A stretch of 6,314 nt of DNA from contig JAQULN010000182.1 of NCBI GenBank assembly GCA_028718575.1, forward strand, positions 1-6,314, in the 5' to 3' direction. The DNA is from Candidatus Krumholzibacteriia bacterium (lineage in GTDB: Bacteria > Krumholzibacteriota > Krumholzibacteriia > LZORAL124-64-63). A program made the position numbers and the translations under genes. Shown here one piece after another: positions 4,892-6,314 of the stretch; the stretch's first letter is position 1, and each line of letters begins with the position of its first letter. The notes beneath the pieces are model-generated. The model did not search any database. It was not told the DNA's origin and worked only from the letters and a program-made list of their open reading frames with translations.

Positions 4892-6001
4892 ATGAACACC
4901 AATCACCCGTTTGCCACTCCGCACGTGTGCTTCGTCAACTCCTTGCGCGGCCTGGGCGGCGCCGAACTCTGGTTCCTGGCCGCCTGCCGGAACCTGCTGG
5001 CCCGCGGCGTCCAGGCCAGCCTGGTGGCCCAGCCCGGCAGCCGCTTGCTCGCCGGCGCCCGGGCCGAAGGACTGCCCGCCGCAGCTATCCCGATCCGCTG
5101 CGATGGTGCGTTTTGGACCCTGTACAAGCTCCAGCGCCATTTCCGCCGCACGAAGGTCACGGCGCTGGTGTGCAACCTGACCAAGGACCTCAAGGCGGCG
5201 GGCCTGGCGGGCCGCTGGGCCGGCGTTTCGGTGCGCTTGGCGAGCCGCGAGAGCGATTTCCCGCTCAAGGGCAACGCCTACTACCGGTGGTACTTCCGCC
5301 ACGCCGCCACCGGCCTGCTGGTCAACAGCGAGGCGACCCGCCGCACGGTCCTTGCCAGCGCTCCCTGGCTGGACCCCGCCCGCGTGCACCTGCTCTACAA
5401 GGGGATCGACACCGGGCGGTTTCGCCCGTCCGACCCGCCGCCGTCTAGACGCCCGCCGGTGGTCGGCTTCGTGGGCCAGCTCATCGCCCGCAAAGGCCTC
5501 GACACGTTGATGGCCGCCTGGCAGCAGCTGGACGAAGCAGCGTGGCCGGCAACGCCCCCGCGTTTGCGCCTGGCGGGCGAGGGTTCCTTGCAGGCCGACA
5601 TCGAACGCTGGCGCAGTCGCCTGCGGCGTCCCGCGTGCGTCGAACTGTGCGGCTTCCTGACCGACGTGCCCGCCTTCTGGGCCGAGTGCCGTTGCGCCGT
5701 GCTGCCGTCACGGTCGGAAGGTTTTGGACTCGCGGCCGCCGAAGCATCCGCTTGCGGCGTGCCGGTGATCGCGACCGCGGCGAGCAGTCTGCCCGAGATC
5801 GTCCACGCTGGGCGAACCGGCTTGCTGGTACCGGTCGACCGCCCGCGGAATCTCGCCGCCGCTTTGGCGCGTTTGCTCGGCGACGGACCCTTGGCCGACC
5901 GGTTCGGCGCCGAGGGCCGGCGCCTGATCGTCGGGGCCTTCGACGAACGGCTCTGCTGGCAACGACTGTGGGAACTGACCTGCCCGGAGGTGACGCGATG
6001 A
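4892..6001 (+). CDS. Glycosyltransferase, GT-B fold, family 4-type
   Basis: 369 residues, the usual length for the family. It transfers a sugar from a nucleotide-sugar donor to a glycan or lipid acceptor, probably at the cytoplasmic face of the membrane during surface-polysaccharide or glycolipid assembly. The N-terminal Rossmann domain opens VCFVNSLRGLGGAE, with the acceptor-side glycine loop at 20-25. VNSEATRR leads to the domain linker LLYKGIDTGRF, a typical GT4 'N/KGID..F' hinge. The C-terminal domain begins VVGFVGQLIARKGLD with Arg200-Lys201, then LAGEGSL near 227-233 and ELCGFLTDVP. The donor-binding motif SRSEGFGLAAAEASACG carries Glu276 and Glu284, the EX7E pair. The C-terminus has GLLVPVDRP and a final helix. 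No transmembrane segment is evident. The ATG at 4892 is the only reasonable start, but its SD is weak (AAAAGGG about 14 nt upstream). It overlaps the next gene by 4 nt. Donor and acceptor cannot be read from the sequence. Confidence 0.9.
   Translation: MNTNHPFATPHVCFVNSLRGLGGAELWFLAACRNLLARGVQASLVAQPGSRLLAGARAEGLPAAAIPIRCDGAFWTLYKLQRHFRRTKVTALVCNLTKDLKAAGLAGRWAGVSVRLASRESDFPLKGNAYYRWYFRHAATGLLVNSEATRRTVLASAPWLDPARVHLLYKGIDTGRFRPSDPPPSRRPPVVGFVGQLIARKGLDTLMAAWQQLDEAAWPATPPRLRLAGEGSLQADIERWRSRLRRPACVELCGFLTDVPAFWAECRCAVLPSRSEGFGLAAAEASACGVPVIATAASSLPEIVHAGRTGLLVPVDRPRNLAAALARLLGDGPLADRFGAEGRRLIVGAFDERLCWQRLWELTCPEVTR
5986..5990 (+). promoter_or_regulatory. Ribosome binding site for the nitrilase-superfamily gene
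   Basis: GGAGG lies 7 nt before the ATG at 5998, inside the last codons of the glycosyltransferase gene. It fixes the start of the next gene at the ATGA overlap. Confidence 0.7.
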
Positions 6002-6314
6002 GTGTGATCCAGGCCGCCGTCATCCAAACCGCGCCGGTTTTCGGCGCCTGCGAGAGGAACCTGCAGCAGGCGCTGCGCCTGATCCCGGCAAGCTGCGAGC
6101 TGGCGGTGCTGCCGGAACTCTGCACGACCGGCTATCAGTTCCAGAGCCGCGACGAACTGCGCGACCTGGCCGAATCGATCCCCGACGGCCGGACTTGCCG
6201 CATGCTCCGCGCGCACGCCGCCGCAACCGGCGCGACGCTCGTGGCCGGTCTCGCCGAGCGCGACGGCGAGCGTCTCTTCAACAGCGCGGTGCTCGTGCGC
6301 CCCGACGGCATGCT
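5998..6314 (+). CDS. Nitrilase-superfamily carbon-nitrogen hydrolase, N-terminal part only
   Basis: 105 complete codons are visible before the window ends; the family is usually about 250-300 residues. It begins SVIQAAVIQTAPVFGA, then the helix ERNLQQALRLI. LAVLPELCTTGYQF (35-48) follows, where Glu40 is the first residue of the family's Glu-Lys-Cys catalytic triad. Near the edge, LVAGLAERDGERLFNSAVLV matches the conserved strand pair that ends in 'NSA'. The catalytic Lys and Cys lie beyond the window, so activity is not confirmed. Members hydrolyse amides or carbamoyl groups, for example omega-amidase and N-carbamoylputrescine amidase; some are NAD synthetase partners. Nothing here selects among them. 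The ATG overlaps the glycosyltransferase stop (ATGA), so both genes are probably on one mRNA and coupled in translation. Confidence 0.88.
   Translation, partial: MSVIQAAVIQTAPVFGACERNLQQALRLIPASCELAVLPELCTTGYQFQSRDELRDLAESIPDGRTCRMLRAHAAATGATLVAGLAERDGERLFNSAVLVRPDGM

Noticed and set aside
4835..6216. Minus-strand open frames of 184, 273 and 214 codons opposite the glycosyltransferase and nitrilase genes.
   Set aside because: They are shadows of two genes with clear family motifs; compositions are Arg/Ala/Gly-biased and lack SD sites.

Overview
The window comes from a GC-rich bacterial chromosome with strong codon bias, dense gene packing and good Shine-Dalgarno sites. Two genes start with TTG. 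The organism cannot be named from the sequence. The two-subunit 2-oxoacid:ferredoxin oxidoreductase points to anaerobic or ferredoxin-based carbon metabolism, or a ferredoxin-linked TCA cycle. The C-terminal tail of the exported protein recalls secreted proteins of some uncultured FCB-group or Eisenbacteria/Krumholzibacteria-like lineages, but that is recollection and weak evidence.

Layout, left to right. (1) 1-962, minus: a tRNA-dihydrouridine synthase gene that runs off the left edge, with a TTG start. (2) 1000-1183: a 180-bp non-coding element that is almost entirely one nested inverted repeat, flanked by TA on both sides. It looks like a MITE. (3) 1184-1367: an AT-richer leader with candidate promoters and a strong hairpin close to the expected transcript start. 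(4) 1368-2042, plus: a small protein with a Sec signal peptide and no recognised family, followed by a GC-rich hairpin terminator. (5) 2166-4744, minus: korB and korA, read as korA then korB, with stop and start codons overlapping by one base. (6) 4745-4891: a divergent intergenic gap. (7) 4892-6001, plus: a family-4-type glycosyltransferase. (8) 5998-6314, plus: the start of a nitrilase-superfamily amidohydrolase that overlaps the glycosyltransferase by 4 nt and runs off the right edge.

KorA and KorB would together form one enzyme that oxidises a 2-oxoacid (most likely 2-oxoglutarate) to the acyl-CoA and reduces ferredoxin, or runs in reverse. The glycosyltransferase and the amidohydrolase look translationally coupled, but no shared pathway can be read from this window. 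Dus is an unrelated housekeeping gene. The exported protein appears to be a single-gene unit.

I found no defence system, CRISPR array, tRNA or rRNA. Most of the window is ordinary. The palindromic element, the 5' leader hairpin and the unassigned exported protein are the parts most worth a second look.
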